Below are positions 53,553 to 62,944 of a stretch of DNA of 64,000 nucleotides, in pieces. The number at the start of each line of letters is the position of its first letter. The stretch's first letter is position 1. The translations under genes and the position numbers were made by a program. Location: the NCBI GenBank assembly GCA_001872625.1, contig MNXP01000011.1:1-64000 (forward strand). The letters run 5' to 3'. Under the pieces are notes generated by a model. It was not told the DNA's origin. It worked only from the letters and a program-made list of their open reading frames with translations, and searched no databases. The DNA comes from Bacteroidetes bacterium CG2_30_33_31. Lineage in GTDB: Bacteria; Bacteroidota; Bacteroidia; Bacteroidales; UBA1556.

Positions 53553-55574
53553 ATGAGTTTGAGTTTCTATTTTGTATGTATAACTGTAATTTTTGTTCTG
53601 CTCATTATCTTTTCTAAAGAATCTTGGTCGGGAAATATTGCACTTTTGGCAGTGCTTTTAAATGCCACCTTAAGTTCATATATAGCATTTAACGCAGTTT
53701 TAGGTCAGCCATTTTTGGAAGTCATAAATGGTGGTTCTATTTTTGGCGACATTCCCATTAGGATAGATGCTCTATCGGGCTGGTTTATTTTGATGATGAA
53801 CTTTACCGTGCTTACTGGAATTTTATACGGCAGGCTCTATATAAATCACTATTTAAACAAATCGGCTGGCATTCAAATGCATTTTATCAGTTATATAATC
53901 AATCACTTAAGCATGATTGGTATTTTTTGCGTGCAAAATAGTCTTGCCTTTTTGTATGTATGGGAAATCATGTCGTTAAGCTCTTTTATATTGGTTATCT
54001 TTGAATATCGGAAGCCTGAGGCCTTGAGGGCAGGAATAAATTTTTTAATTCAATCTCATGTATGCATCCTCCTATTAACTATAGGTTTTATTTGGGTGAG
54101 TTCACATACAAACTCTTATGATTTCATTGCTATAGCCCAATATTCAGCATCAATAAATCCTGCAGTAAGCTTTGTTCTCTTTTTAGTTTTTTTTATTGGA
54201 TTTTCCATAAAGGCAGGATTTGTCCCTTTTCATACCTGGCTTCCTTATGCGCATCCCGTAGCTCCTTCGCATGTATCCGGAGTCATGTCTGGGGTTTTGA
54301 TTAAGCTTGGAATTTTTGGAATCTTGAGAACACTGCTTTTAGTGAACCAAAATTATTTAACTATTGGATATTTTATCCTTGCAGTTTCAATAATTTCTGG
54401 CTTATATGGTGTAATCTTGGCAATTATTCAACACGATTTAAAAAAATTACTTGCATATCACAGCATCGAAAATATTGGCATTATTGGCATGGGAATAGGA
54501 CTTGGAGCCATTGGTGTTGGCATACAAAGTCCGTTTTTGGCCTTTGCTGGTTTTGCTGGCGCCTTATTGCATACGCTAAACCATTCGCTATTCAAATCAT
54601 TATTATTCTATGGAGCTGGAAATATTTACCAAGCAATTCATACTCTAAATATCGATAGTATGGGTGGATTGATTAAAAAAATGCCCCAAACCGCTGTGCT
54701 TTTTCTTATTGCTGCTATGGCTATTTCTGGACTTCCACCTTTCAATGGTTTTATCTCAGAATTTATTATCTATCAGGGATTTTTTGAAGGTATACATTTA
54801 GGCTCCATAACTATTTCCACAGTATTAATTTTATCCATCATAGCTTTGGTGCTTATTGGTGGCTTAGCTTTATTATGTTTTACCAAGGCTTTTGGCATTA
54901 TCTTTTTAGGTCAGCAACGAAAGCAATTCGACCAAGAAATTAGCGAATCCGAGACTTCCAAATTATTGCCAGGCTATTTGGTAGTAATTATTATTCTAAT
55001 TATTGGATTGTTTCCACAAATATTTATTAATTTATTGATTGAACCCGTAAAACTTTTTACAGGCAGTTTAATTATCGATTTCCCAGTGCTCAAAATGACT
55101 GATAATCTTCAGTCAGTCAGTATTGTAACATGGTCTTTTATTGTCGCCATTGCCATTATTTCTATCATCAAAAAAATTGTGGTACCAAAAGACAGAATTA
55201 TAAGTTCGCCAACTTGGGGATGTGGCTATGTAGCACCTAATCCAAAGATGCAATACACCGCAAGCTCATACGTTCGTACTTACCGAAAATTGATTGCCCC
55301 ATTGTTGATAATGAATAAAAAAGAAGAAGATATTAAAGGTGTATTTTCAAGTCCAATTCATTCTGAAACTCATCCTTACGATAAAATTGAAGCAATATTT
55401 ATTGACCTTCCTTTGAGATATCTCAACAAAATTTTGGCTCCATTTAGAGTTTTGCAAAGTGGATATGTACGTCATTACGTACTCTATGGGGTAATATTCA
55501 TTTTCGTTATTTTACTTTTCTCGCTTTTGAACAATGCTTGGATTTATTTGATTAACCTCTTAAAACAAATATAA
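53553..55574 (+). CDS. HyfB/HycC-like antiporter subunit of an Ehr-type complex
   Basis: 673 residues, about 16 TM segments. Homologous to the Mrp-antiporter-like pumps of complex I and group 4 hydrogenases (NuoL/NuoM, HyfB). The pump residues are present: Glu138 in VWEIMSLSSF, Lys220 in FSIKAGFVPFHTWLPYAHP, then VAPSHVSGVMSG and LLAYHSIENIGIIGMG. The C-terminal part contains a cytoplasmic extension with PTWGCGYVAPNPKMQYTASS, as in HyfB/HycC. First gene of the operon; its stop TAA overlaps the ATG of the next gene by one base. Confidence 0.9.
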   Translation: MSLSFYFVCITVIFVLLIIFSKESWSGNIALLAVLLNATLSSYIAFNAVLGQPFLEVINGGSIFGDIPIRIDALSGWFILMMNFTVLTGILYGRLYINHYLNKSAGIQMHFISYIINHLSMIGIFCVQNSLAFLYVWEIMSLSSFILVIFEYRKPEALRAGINFLIQSHVCILLLTIGFIWVSSHTNSYDFIAIAQYSASINPAVSFVLFLVFFIGFSIKAGFVPFHTWLPYAHPVAPSHVSGVMSGVLIKLGIFGILRTLLLVNQNYLTIGYFILAVSIISGLYGVILAIIQHDLKKLLAYHSIENIGIIGMGIGLGAIGVGIQSPFLAFAGFAGALLHTLNHSLFKSLLFYGAGNIYQAIHTLNIDSMGGLIKKMPQTAVLFLIAAMAISGLPPFNGFISEFIIYQGFFEGIHLGSITISTVLILSIIALVLIGGLALLCFTKAFGIIFLGQQRKQFDQEISESETSKLLPGYLVVIIILIIGLFPQIFINLLIEPVKLFTGSLIIDFPVLKMTDNLQSVSIVTWSFIVAIAIISIIKKIVVPKDRIISSPTWGCGYVAPNPKMQYTASSYVRTYRKLIAPLLIMNKKEEDIKGVFSSPIHSETHPYDKIEAIFIDLPLRYLNKILAPFRVLQSGYVRHYVLYGVIFIFVILLFSLLNNAWIYLINLLKQI

Positions 55575-56488
55575 TGCGTGTATTGGGATTAATATTAATA
55601 ATTATTACAAGTTTCTTTTTTACTGGAATTGTCTTTCGTACAAAGAGTATTTTCTCAGGAAGAAAAGGCAGGAGCATTTTTCAGCCAATGAATGATATTT
55701 GGAGATTAATGCGAAAAGGCAGTGTTTATAGCCAAACCAGCAGTTTTATTTTTAGAATTGCGCCAAGCATCTATTTTGCTTCAGTAATTATTGCCATTAT
55801 GCTCATCCCTTTTGGCGGGCAGAAAGGCATATTTTCATTTAATTGCGATTTTGTATTCTTTGCTTACATACTTGCGGTCGGCAAATTTTTTAATATTGTG
55901 GGAGCTCTTGATACTGGTAGCAGTTTTGAGGGAATGGGCGCAAGCCGCGAAGCTTTGTATTCCTTATTAGCCGAGCCTGCATTCTTCATTCTTATGGGCT
56001 CTTTTGCTCTCCTTACAGGCTATACTTCATTCTCCGATATTTTTATAAGCATCCATTTTGGCTCATATATTTCCTATGCAATAGTAGCATTGGCAGCCTA
56101 CATTTTGATAATTATTGCAATGGTTGAAAATAGCCGTATGCCTGTAGATGATCCCAAAACTCATCTCGAATTGACTATGGTGCATGAAGTTATGATTTTG
56201 GATAACAGTGGTTTCGACCTTGGTTTGATATTTTATGCAACAAATTTAAAATTTGCTATGTACGGCGCTATTTTAGCAAATCTATTTCTTACACCAGGGA
56301 AAGAATGGTTTCTTTCTATTCCAATTTTTGTTGTTGTCCAAATCCTTTTTGCAATAATCGTTGGCATTATTGAATCATTTATTGCAAGATTTCGGATGAA
56401 TCATAATTCTCAATTTATCTTTGCTCTTACTTCTATATCGCTGATAATATTTCTTACAGTACTGCTGATGGTAGGAAAATTTTTATAA
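55574..56488 (+). CDS. HyfC/HycD (NuoH-like) subunit
   Basis: 304 residues, about eight TM segments. This subunit forms the quinone-pocket/connecting helix domain in complex I and its counterpart in group 4 hydrogenases. Hallmarks: GRKGRSIFQPMNDIWRLMRKG near the N-terminus, FEGMGASREALYSLLAEPAF, and VENSRMPVDDPKTHLELTMV with HEVMILDNSG, the acidic loops that contact the large subunit. These acidic residues are kept, so coupling to the membrane arm remains possible. Translationally coupled to the HyfB-like gene. Confidence 0.9.
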   Translation: MRVLGLILIIITSFFFTGIVFRTKSIFSGRKGRSIFQPMNDIWRLMRKGSVYSQTSSFIFRIAPSIYFASVIIAIMLIPFGGQKGIFSFNCDFVFFAYILAVGKFFNIVGALDTGSSFEGMGASREALYSLLAEPAFFILMGSFALLTGYTSFSDIFISIHFGSYISYAIVALAAYILIIIAMVENSRMPVDDPKTHLELTMVHEVMILDNSGFDLGLIFYATNLKFAMYGAILANLFLTPGKEWFLSIPIFVVVQILFAIIVGIIESFIARFRMNHNSQFIFALTSISLIIFLTVLLMVGKFL

Positions 56489-56505
56489 TATGAAATGATA
56501 ACCAC

Positions 56506-57135
56506 ATGATTAATATTCTGCTTATTACTTTTGGAATCAGCCTTATTTATATGGGAATTGCTAACAGGCTTTCCACCTGCATAAATGTGCTTGCTTTGCA
56601 AGGAGTGCTTTTGTTCGGCATTTCATTTATAGAGCTTATAGAAATTAATACTCTCAATCTTATTTTTGTACTTTTCGAGACTATCGTTTTCAAAACCATT
56701 ATTATTCCTTTGTTTTTGAAACATGTGATAAAGAAAAATAAAATTGTGCGTGAATCCGAGCCATTTATCCCAGATTTTATGTCTGTTGGCATAATCACTT
56801 TTATTATGCTTGGCTCATTCATTTTTGCCAATATCATTGAAGTAGCCAATATTCGTAAAATGTTTTTCATAGTGGCAATAGCAGCCTTATTTATTGGACT
56901 CTTTCTTATTGTCTCTCGCAAAAAAGTCGTAACTCACATCATGGGTTATTTGGTTATCGAAAATGGCGTTTTTATTTTATCCCTTTCCGCCGGAAATAAA
57001 ATGCAGATGCTTGTAAATACTGGCATCACTCTCGATTTATTTGTAAGCGTGCTGGTACTTGGAGTTTTTGTAAACCGAATAGGTAATACCTTTGAAGAGA
57101 TGAATGTAGATAATTTAACGAATTTAAAAGATTAA
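56506..57135 (+). CDS. HyfE-like small membrane subunit
   Basis: 209 residues, about six to seven TM segments. Matches HyfE (NuoK-like) in length and order. Recognisable: TCINVLALQGVLLFGISFIEL, the Glu-containing TM FVLFETIVFKTIIIPLFL with the following Lys-rich loop, and MGYLVIENGVFILSLSAG. NuoK-type subunits carry Glu residues of the proton path. Its identity relies partly on operon position between the HyfC- and HyfF-like genes (17-bp and 5-bp gaps). Confidence 0.82.
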   Translation: MINILLITFGISLIYMGIANRLSTCINVLALQGVLLFGISFIELIEINTLNLIFVLFETIVFKTIIIPLFLKHVIKKNKIVRESEPFIPDFMSVGIITFIMLGSFIFANIIEVANIRKMFFIVAIAALFIGLFLIVSRKKVVTHIMGYLVIENGVFILSLSAGNKMQMLVNTGITLDLFVSVLVLGVFVNRIGNTFEEMNVDNLTNLKD

Positions 57136-57140
57136 TATAA

Positions 57141-58562
57141 ATGCTTTTTTACTATCTAATTATTGCGCTGTTTATTGGAATTGCAACTCTGTTTAATAGA
57201 AACAGCATAATCCGTTTTGTGCTTCTCGGAATGTTTTTAACACTGCAAACAGCAATTACATTTTATGCGTACCTTCATCTGAATATAGAAGAATATGGAT
57301 ATTTTAAGTACGATTCCCTTGGTGTAATATTTATGTTTGTCCTCAATCTTCTTAGCTTCACAACTATCTATCATAGCCACATTTATCTTAGTCATAGAAA
57401 AGATAATAGTCGCGTTCAGAGTATATATTTTGCCGCACTCATTATGCTAATTGTTGCTATGACAGCTGTTTATGTCGCCTCTCACGTTGGACTAATGTGG
57501 GTTTTTATTGAGTTGACCACCCTTAGCGTTGCCACCTTGATTTACCATGAGAGAACATCCCTTTCGCTTGAAGCCACTTGGAAATATGTATTTGTTTGCA
57601 CCATAGGAATCACCATAACTTTTATAGGAATTATTTTGCTAAGTTTCGGAATAGGGGAATCAGTAGCAATAGATTTTTCTTTTAAAGCGCTGCAGGAGCA
57701 ACTTTTGCACGTTAATGAGTCTTGGCTGAAAATCTCATTTCTGTTTATGATTATTGGTTTCAGCACAAAAATGGGTCTTTTCCCTATGCACACTGCAGCC
57801 GTTGATGCTCACACAGTTGCTCCACCACCAATAAGTGCATTTATTTCAACAACATTGATGAATGTAGGCTTTGTAGCAATATTTCGCACATATTCTATCT
57901 TTGCTCACACTTCAATACAACCTTGGATTAATGAAGTTTTATTATGGAGCGGATTAATTTCCATTATTGTTTCAGCAGCTTACTTATTGAAAGTGAAGCA
58001 CCTCAAACGCATGAGCGCATATTCAAGCATTGAGCACATGGGCTTAACTGTCATTGGTTTAGCCTCTGGTGGAATAGGATATTTTGCAGCAATATTTCAC
58101 ATGGTTCTGCATTCCTTTGTAAAAGCAAGTGTGTTTTACCAAATTGACCAGTTTCATCGAAATTTTGGCACATACACCATCAGCAAAACTGGAAATTATT
58201 TTAATAGAAATAGAGCTGGCGCCATTGTTTTCCTGTTGGCATTATTTGGTGTAATTGCAATGCCTCCTTCTGGGTTATTCATTACCGAATTTTGGATTTT
58301 TAAGGCTCTGTTCACCTCTTCTCATTTTCTTATTCTTACTCTTGCCCTTTTATTTCTTTCATTTACTATCTACAGCTTGGCTAAAAACTTCCTTTTCATA
58401 CTATTTAATCAAACAAAAGATATGCTTCCAGTTCAAGAAACGACTAAGGTTTCTGAAACCTATTCGCAATATTTTCTGCTTGCATTGATATTTTATTTTG
58501 GCATTTATCCTCCTTATCAGATGATTAATCTTATTCAGGAAGCTGTGAAAAATTTACCATAA
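57141..58562 (+). CDS. HyfF-like antiporter subunit
   Basis: 473 residues, about 13-14 TM segments. Second antiporter-like subunit (NuoN/MrpD-like). Pump residues are kept: Glu124 in MWVFIELTTLSVATLI, Lys210 in FSTKMGLFPMHTAAVDAHTV, and MSAYSSIEHMGLTVIG. The stretch HTVAPPPISAFISTT aligns with the conserved AP-P-I segment of this class. So the complex has at least two complete ion-channel subunits. Gap to the next gene 4 bp. Confidence 0.9.
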   Translation: MLFYYLIIALFIGIATLFNRNSIIRFVLLGMFLTLQTAITFYAYLHLNIEEYGYFKYDSLGVIFMFVLNLLSFTTIYHSHIYLSHRKDNSRVQSIYFAALIMLIVAMTAVYVASHVGLMWVFIELTTLSVATLIYHERTSLSLEATWKYVFVCTIGITITFIGIILLSFGIGESVAIDFSFKALQEQLLHVNESWLKISFLFMIIGFSTKMGLFPMHTAAVDAHTVAPPPISAFISTTLMNVGFVAIFRTYSIFAHTSIQPWINEVLLWSGLISIIVSAAYLLKVKHLKRMSAYSSIEHMGLTVIGLASGGIGYFAAIFHMVLHSFVKASVFYQIDQFHRNFGTYTISKTGNYFNRNRAGAIVFLLALFGVIAMPPSGLFITEFWIFKALFTSSHFLILTLALLFLSFTIYSLAKNFLFILFNQTKDMLPVQETTKVSETYSQYFLLALIFYFGIYPPYQMINLIQEAVKNLP

Positions 58563-58566
58563 AACC

Positions 58567-60069
58567 ATGAACCACATCAAGATTAAAAATAATGAAGCCA
58601 TAAAACTTGCTGAGATTCCAGTAATAAATTATTCGGAATTTCTGAATTTTAATACTGCCTTGCTGTCTAAGGAAGAAAATCATTGTGTTCAATATTTTGG
58701 TTTTCGCAAGAACAATTTGCTGAGATTAATTTGCTGCATGGCAGATGATAACCAAGGAATTATAAATATATCGTCATCCGAAATCTCTATTGATAATAAC
58801 GAATCATATCCCTCTTTTTCCAATATCCATCTCGCATTTCATTGCTTCGAGCGCGAGATACATGAGAATTTTGGACTAAATTATACCGACCATCCATGGC
58901 TGAAACCATTGAGGTTTTCTTTCGACAGATTCAATAAAAATTCCACCATTACAAATTACCCATTTCGCCAAATCGAAAGTGAAGAATTGCATGAAGTAGG
59001 AGTGGGGCCAATTCATGCAGGAATTATTGAACCAGGACATTTCAGATTTATCTGCAGCGGCGAGCAAATTTTACATCTCGAAATTCAGCTCGGATATCAG
59101 CATAGAGGCATTGAAAAGCTTATGATTAGCAAAAAGAAGTTGATAGAGAGAAATATGTTGGCGGAATCTATTGCTGGGGATACCGTGATTGGTCATAGCA
59201 TTGCTTATGCAAATTTGTGGGAGAGTCTTTGTGATTTTAAACCATCAGAGGATATACAATTTGCACGAACAATAGCTCTTGAATGGGAGCGCATTGCCAA
59301 TCATACTGGCGATTTGAGTGCACTTTGCAATGATATAGCATACCAATTGGGGGGCTCGGTATTTGGCAGATTGCGCACCCCGATTATTAATACCTTTCAA
59401 ATGTGGTGTGGCAACAGATTAGGAAAATCTGCCATAAGCCCAGGTGTAAATAATATCCCTTTTACCAATACAACAGCTGCTACATTTAGCAAAGTGATGT
59501 ATGCTTTCCAACTCGATTTTATGGAAATGTATGATAAAATGAGCAGCCTTCCAAGTATTTTGGCAAGATTGGAAAAAACAGGAATTGTAAGCAAAGAGCA
59601 ATCCACTGAAATTGGAATGGTTGGTATGTCTGCTCGTGCAAGCAATAATTCAAGAGATATCCGCAAATCCCATCCTCACGATTTATATCACTTATTTAAT
59701 CATAAACCAATTATTAAGCGACATGGCGATGTGTATTCGCGCACCCAAATTCGTAAAGAGGAGATTCTTCAATCTCTTGATTACATTAGAAATTTTATGG
59801 ATGAAATACCTTCTGCAACAGAAAAAAATATGGATTTAAATCCGCCAGCTCCCAATATGTTTTCGCTTTCCTTAGTCGAAGGTTGGCGCGGCGAAATTTG
59901 CCATTGTGCCATTACCGATGAAAAAGGTGAATTGATGCTTTACAAAATTAAAGATCCTTCGCTGCATAATTGGTTGGCTTTGACTTTGGCTGTTAGAAAT
60001 AATGAGATTTCGGATTTTCCAGTTTGTAATAAGAGTTTTAACTTGAGCTATTGTGGGCACGACCTCTAA
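58567..60069 (+). CDS. HyfG/HycE-like large subunit without [NiFe] ligands
   Basis: 500 residues. Residues about 1-135 form the NuoC-like domain; about 140-500 form the hydrogenase-large-subunit/NuoD-like domain (GPIHAGIIEPGHFRF, LGYQHRGIEKLM). In true group 4 hydrogenases the N-terminal ligand motif is RVCGICG followed by F-A-H-S. Here the same place reads SIAGDTVIGHSIAY: Ala203 and Thr206 replace both cysteines. The C-terminal DPCxxC motif reads NLSYCGHDL: Ser494 and Gly497 replace both cysteines. No Ni or Fe can be bound in the usual way, so no hydrogenase activity is expected. There is also no C-terminal extension for maturation-peptidase cleavage. It fits energy-converting-hydrogenase-related (Ehr) large subunits. 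Confidence 0.9.
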   Translation: MNHIKIKNNEAIKLAEIPVINYSEFLNFNTALLSKEENHCVQYFGFRKNNLLRLICCMADDNQGIINISSSEISIDNNESYPSFSNIHLAFHCFEREIHENFGLNYTDHPWLKPLRFSFDRFNKNSTITNYPFRQIESEELHEVGVGPIHAGIIEPGHFRFICSGEQILHLEIQLGYQHRGIEKLMISKKKLIERNMLAESIAGDTVIGHSIAYANLWESLCDFKPSEDIQFARTIALEWERIANHTGDLSALCNDIAYQLGGSVFGRLRTPIINTFQMWCGNRLGKSAISPGVNNIPFTNTTAATFSKVMYAFQLDFMEMYDKMSSLPSILARLEKTGIVSKEQSTEIGMVGMSARASNNSRDIRKSHPHDLYHLFNHKPIIKRHGDVYSRTQIRKEEILQSLDYIRNFMDEIPSATEKNMDLNPPAPNMFSLSLVEGWRGEICHCAITDEKGELMLYKIKDPSLHNWLALTLAVRNNEISDFPVCNKSFNLSYCGHDL

Positions 60070-60124
60070 ATTTATAAAATATCATGAAAATTTATCTATG
60101 AAAATATTCACCAATTAATTTCTT

Positions 60125-60901
60125 ATGATTTCAGACATAAAAATACTATATCATCAAGGTAAACAATACATTAAAGATTTGCAGAATGCAGAAGTGCCAG
60201 GTATTTTCAGAGGCCGGCCAGTGATTTCTCTTGCCCCAGTGGACACAAATAAGCTTGTAGAATTATGCCCAAGCCATGCCATCTCTTCAGAGCCTGTGAG
60301 CATAGATTTAGGAAAATGTCTCTTTTGTGGTGAGTGTGCAAGGGTGTTTCCCGAAAAAATCATTTTTACAAAGGACTATAAAATTTCGGCAAATTCTCGC
60401 GATGATTTAATAATAAATGAAGGAGTTGACACGCCCATAAGGCTAAATCCAAATTTAATTCGTAAAGAAATTTCTAAGATTTTTGGAAGCTCATTGAAAC
60501 TTAGACAAGTCTCTGCTGGTGGCGATAACAGCTGTGAATGGGAACTTGGTGCTACAAATAATGTGAATTTCGACATGGAACGTTATGGAATTGAATTCGT
60601 TGCCTCACCACGTCATGCCGATGCTATAGTAATCACTGGACCAATAACCAAAAATATGGCTGAACCTCTGCAAGCTTGTTACAATGCTATTCCAGACCCA
60701 AAAATCATTATTCTTGTGGGTACTGATGCTATAAGCGGCGGTATGTTTGTCGATAGCCCTGCCATTGACCGTGCTTTTCTTGATAAATATAATATCGACC
60801 TTTATATTCCTGGTAATCCATCGCACCCACTTACAATTATCAATGGATTGCTGGATTTAACTTCAAAGAAAAAACAAATAAAGAAAAATGAAAACTTTTA
60901 A
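60125..60901 (+). CDS. HyfI (NuoB-like) small subunit fused to a ferredoxin domain, proximal cluster lost
   Basis: 258 residues. Residues about 40-80 hold a ferredoxin-type site with Cys48 (ELCPSHAI) and Cys65, Cys68, Cys71 (KCLFCGEC), enough for one [4Fe-4S] cluster; Phe75 replaces the Cys that would serve the second. The NuoB/HyfI domain follows (RYGIEFVASPRHADAIVITG, ISGGMF, DLYIPG). Of the four cysteines for the proximal cluster only Cys137 remains: the others are Asp134 (GDNSC), Asp201 (GTDAISGG) and Asn231 (PGNPSHP). Electron transfer to the large subunit by the usual route is impossible. Overlaps the following DUF1801 gene by 14 bp. Confidence 0.88.
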   Translation: MISDIKILYHQGKQYIKDLQNAEVPGIFRGRPVISLAPVDTNKLVELCPSHAISSEPVSIDLGKCLFCGECARVFPEKIIFTKDYKISANSRDDLIINEGVDTPIRLNPNLIRKEISKIFGSSLKLRQVSAGGDNSCEWELGATNNVNFDMERYGIEFVASPRHADAIVITGPITKNMAEPLQACYNAIPDPKIIILVGTDAISGGMFVDSPAIDRAFLDKYNIDLYIPGNPSHPLTIINGLLDLTSKKKQIKKNENF

Positions 60902-61235
60902 GGATGTTGATGAATATATAAATATTTTTCTATCAGAAGGTCAAGAATCTCTTAAGGAAATGCGCTCTGTAATTACGAAATTGTTAGTGGTGCCTGGGGA
61001 ATCTATAAGTTATGAAATGCCAGCTTATAATATAAATGGCAGACCGCTACTCTATTTTGCTTCCTTCAAAAATCATATAGGATTTTATGCTTTGCCTTCA
61101 GCTCATGCTGAATTTTACAAGGGACTTGCTAAATACAAAAAAGGAAAAGGCTCTGTGCAATTTCCTCTTGCCGAACGACTACCTTTGGAGCTAATAAGCA
61201 AAATTGTGAAATTTAGGGTTACGAAAATCTTATGA
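60888..61235 (+). CDS. DUF1801 (YdhG-like) protein
   Basis: 115 residues, soluble, single domain. Features of DUF1801: YINIFLSEGQESLKEMRSVI, PGESISYEMPAYNINGRPLLYFASFKNHIGFYA and YKKGKGSVQFPLAERLPLELI. Relatives include the Bacillus iron chaperone-like FrdA/Fra proteins and DNA- or metal-related proteins, so the function is open. It overlaps the end of the HyfI-like gene and so is probably co-expressed with the Ehr-like complex. Confidence 0.85.
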   Translation: MKTFKDVDEYINIFLSEGQESLKEMRSVITKLLVVPGESISYEMPAYNINGRPLLYFASFKNHIGFYALPSAHAEFYKGLAKYKKGKGSVQFPLAERLPLELISKIVKFRVTKIL

Positions 61236-61260
61236 AAATAAAAACTAATAGTAAAAAGTA

Positions 61261-62511
61261 ATGGATGCTAAGTTAAAAGTAATAGTTGTAGGTGGTGGCT
61301 TTGCAGGAATACAATTTGCTCAAAATTTAGACGAAAAATTATTTGATATAATACTGATAGATAAAATAAATCATCATCAATTTCAGCCATTATTTTATCA
61401 GGTGGCTACTTCACAGATAGAGCCATCGAGCATTTCATTTCCCTTGCGACATATTTTTCGACATTCAAAAAATATTCTAATTCGTCTTGCTGAGGTTTTA
61501 AGTGTAGATATTTTAAAAAATAAAATAAGCACAACTGTCGGCGATTTTGATTACGATTATTTGGTTTTGGCTTTGGGTTGCAAAACAAATTTCTTTGGAA
61601 ATGATGAGATAAAAAAGAATGTTTTTTCTTTGAAGACAACCTACAATGCCATCACACTTCGCAATCATATTTTGGAAACTTTTGAGAATATCATTGCAGC
61701 AAATGAGGCTGATAAAGAAAGTTTAATGAATATAGTTATAGTTGGTGGAGGCCCTACTGGCGTTGAACTTGCTGGTGCTTTTACCGAAATCAAAAAAAAT
61801 ATTCTGCCTAAAGATTATCCAAGAATAGATTTTGCAAAACTTAATATTATTTTGGTAGAAGGAAGTAAAAACACTCTGAATAATATGAGTGATGCGGCTA
61901 AAATTACATCGAGAAAATATCTTCAAGAAATGGGCGTCGAAATTCTTACTGAAACAATGGTAAAAAATTACGACGGAGAAATTTTGCAATTTGTCGGTGG
62001 CGGTTTTATAAAAACTAAAACTGTAATATGGGCTGCCGGTGTTGTTGCCAATAATATTCAAGGCATTCCATCGGAATTTTATACCGCTGGTAATAGATTA
62101 AAAGTCGATAGAATAAATAAAGTTATCGGCTGTCATAATATCTATTCTATTGGTGATATGGCACTTATGGAAACCCCAAAATACCCCAAAGGCCATCCGC
62201 AATTGGCAAATGTTGCAAACAACCAAGCAAGAAATCTGGCGCATAATCTCAAAAGGCAAATTCAAGGGAAAAACCTTGTTGAATACGAATATAAAGACTT
62301 GGGTTCAATGGCTACTCTTGGCAGAAACAAAGCTATAGTTGATTTGCCATATTTTAGATTTAAAGGGTTCTTTGCTTGGATGCTTTGGATGTTTTTACAT
62401 CTGATGCTAATTCTTAGCGTTAGAAATAAACTTATCATTTTTATTAATTGGGCATGGTCATATATTACCAAAGACACTGCCCTTAGATTGATTTTGAAAG
62501 ATAGTAAGTAG
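61261..62511 (+). CDS. Type II NADH dehydrogenase (NDH-2)-like flavoprotein
   Basis: 416 residues. A single-subunit, non-pumping NAD(P)H:quinone oxidoreductase. FAD-binding motif VVGGGFAGIQFAQNL (about 9-23), the LVLALGCKTNFFG strand, NADH-binding VIVGGGPTGVELAGAF (about 160-175), then WAAGVVANNIQG, IYSIGDMALM and the quinone-side C-terminus with hydrophobic amphipathic helices (FFAWMLWMFLHLMLIL). The segment HHQFQPLFYQVATSQIEP is diagnostic of NDH-2. It starts 25 bp after the DUF1801 gene and may belong to the Ehr transcript. Confidence 0.93.
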   Translation: MDAKLKVIVVGGGFAGIQFAQNLDEKLFDIILIDKINHHQFQPLFYQVATSQIEPSSISFPLRHIFRHSKNILIRLAEVLSVDILKNKISTTVGDFDYDYLVLALGCKTNFFGNDEIKKNVFSLKTTYNAITLRNHILETFENIIAANEADKESLMNIVIVGGGPTGVELAGAFTEIKKNILPKDYPRIDFAKLNIILVEGSKNTLNNMSDAAKITSRKYLQEMGVEILTETMVKNYDGEILQFVGGGFIKTKTVIWAAGVVANNIQGIPSEFYTAGNRLKVDRINKVIGCHNIYSIGDMALMETPKYPKGHPQLANVANNQARNLAHNLKRQIQGKNLVEYEYKDLGSMATLGRNKAIVDLPYFRFKGFFAWMLWMFLHLMLILSVRNKLIIFINWAWSYITKDTALRLILKDSK

Positions 62512-62649
62512 ATTTTTGTGTTTGAAAATTATCAAAAAAAGAATTGGATATAAAACTAAATATACAATCCTAATTAAAGTATTCTTTGCAACATATTTGT
62601 TTTAAAAAGAGCTAAGGATTTAAATTTCACACAGGTCTTATTGGAATTA

Positions 62650-62944
62650 TGCCAATAGCAAAACCACAGAGATTTACATACATATTGCCACCAAAGGCTT
62701 TGTTAAAGTGCGCTATTATGGCGTATTGAGTAACCGTTTTGCGAAGCTTACTGCCATGTATCGTGCTCCTAAACTGGTCGTTAAAGAAACTCCCCAAGAC
62801 CGAATAAAACGACTGATGGGTTATGATGTTTATTTATGTCCCTATTGCAAAAAGGGTAAAGTGCACCGCATCGGAGAGTTGCCACGAATACGCTCTCCTG
62901 AATTTAGATTTATCACTCTGTACGCTTCTCTTACTCGTTAATTA
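62650..62944 (+). pseudogene. IS91-family transposase remnant, frameshifted
   Basis: A frame from 62693 to 62941 reads KGFVKVRYYGVLSNRFAKLT and later the zinc-finger-like LCPYCKKGKVHRIGELP, the C-terminal part of IS91-type (Y2, HUH) transposases. Just upstream a different frame reads AKPQRFTYILPPK, which matches the preceding part of these proteins (RF-x-x-x-LPKGF), so a frameshift lies near 62690. The catalytic HUH and tyrosine region is absent. A dead fragment. Confidence 0.65.

Noticed and set aside
58567-60901. A functional group 4 [NiFe] hydrogenase or formate hydrogenlyase
   Set aside because: All four Ni-Fe cysteine ligands and three proximal-cluster cysteines are missing; no maturation genes (hyp) in the window.
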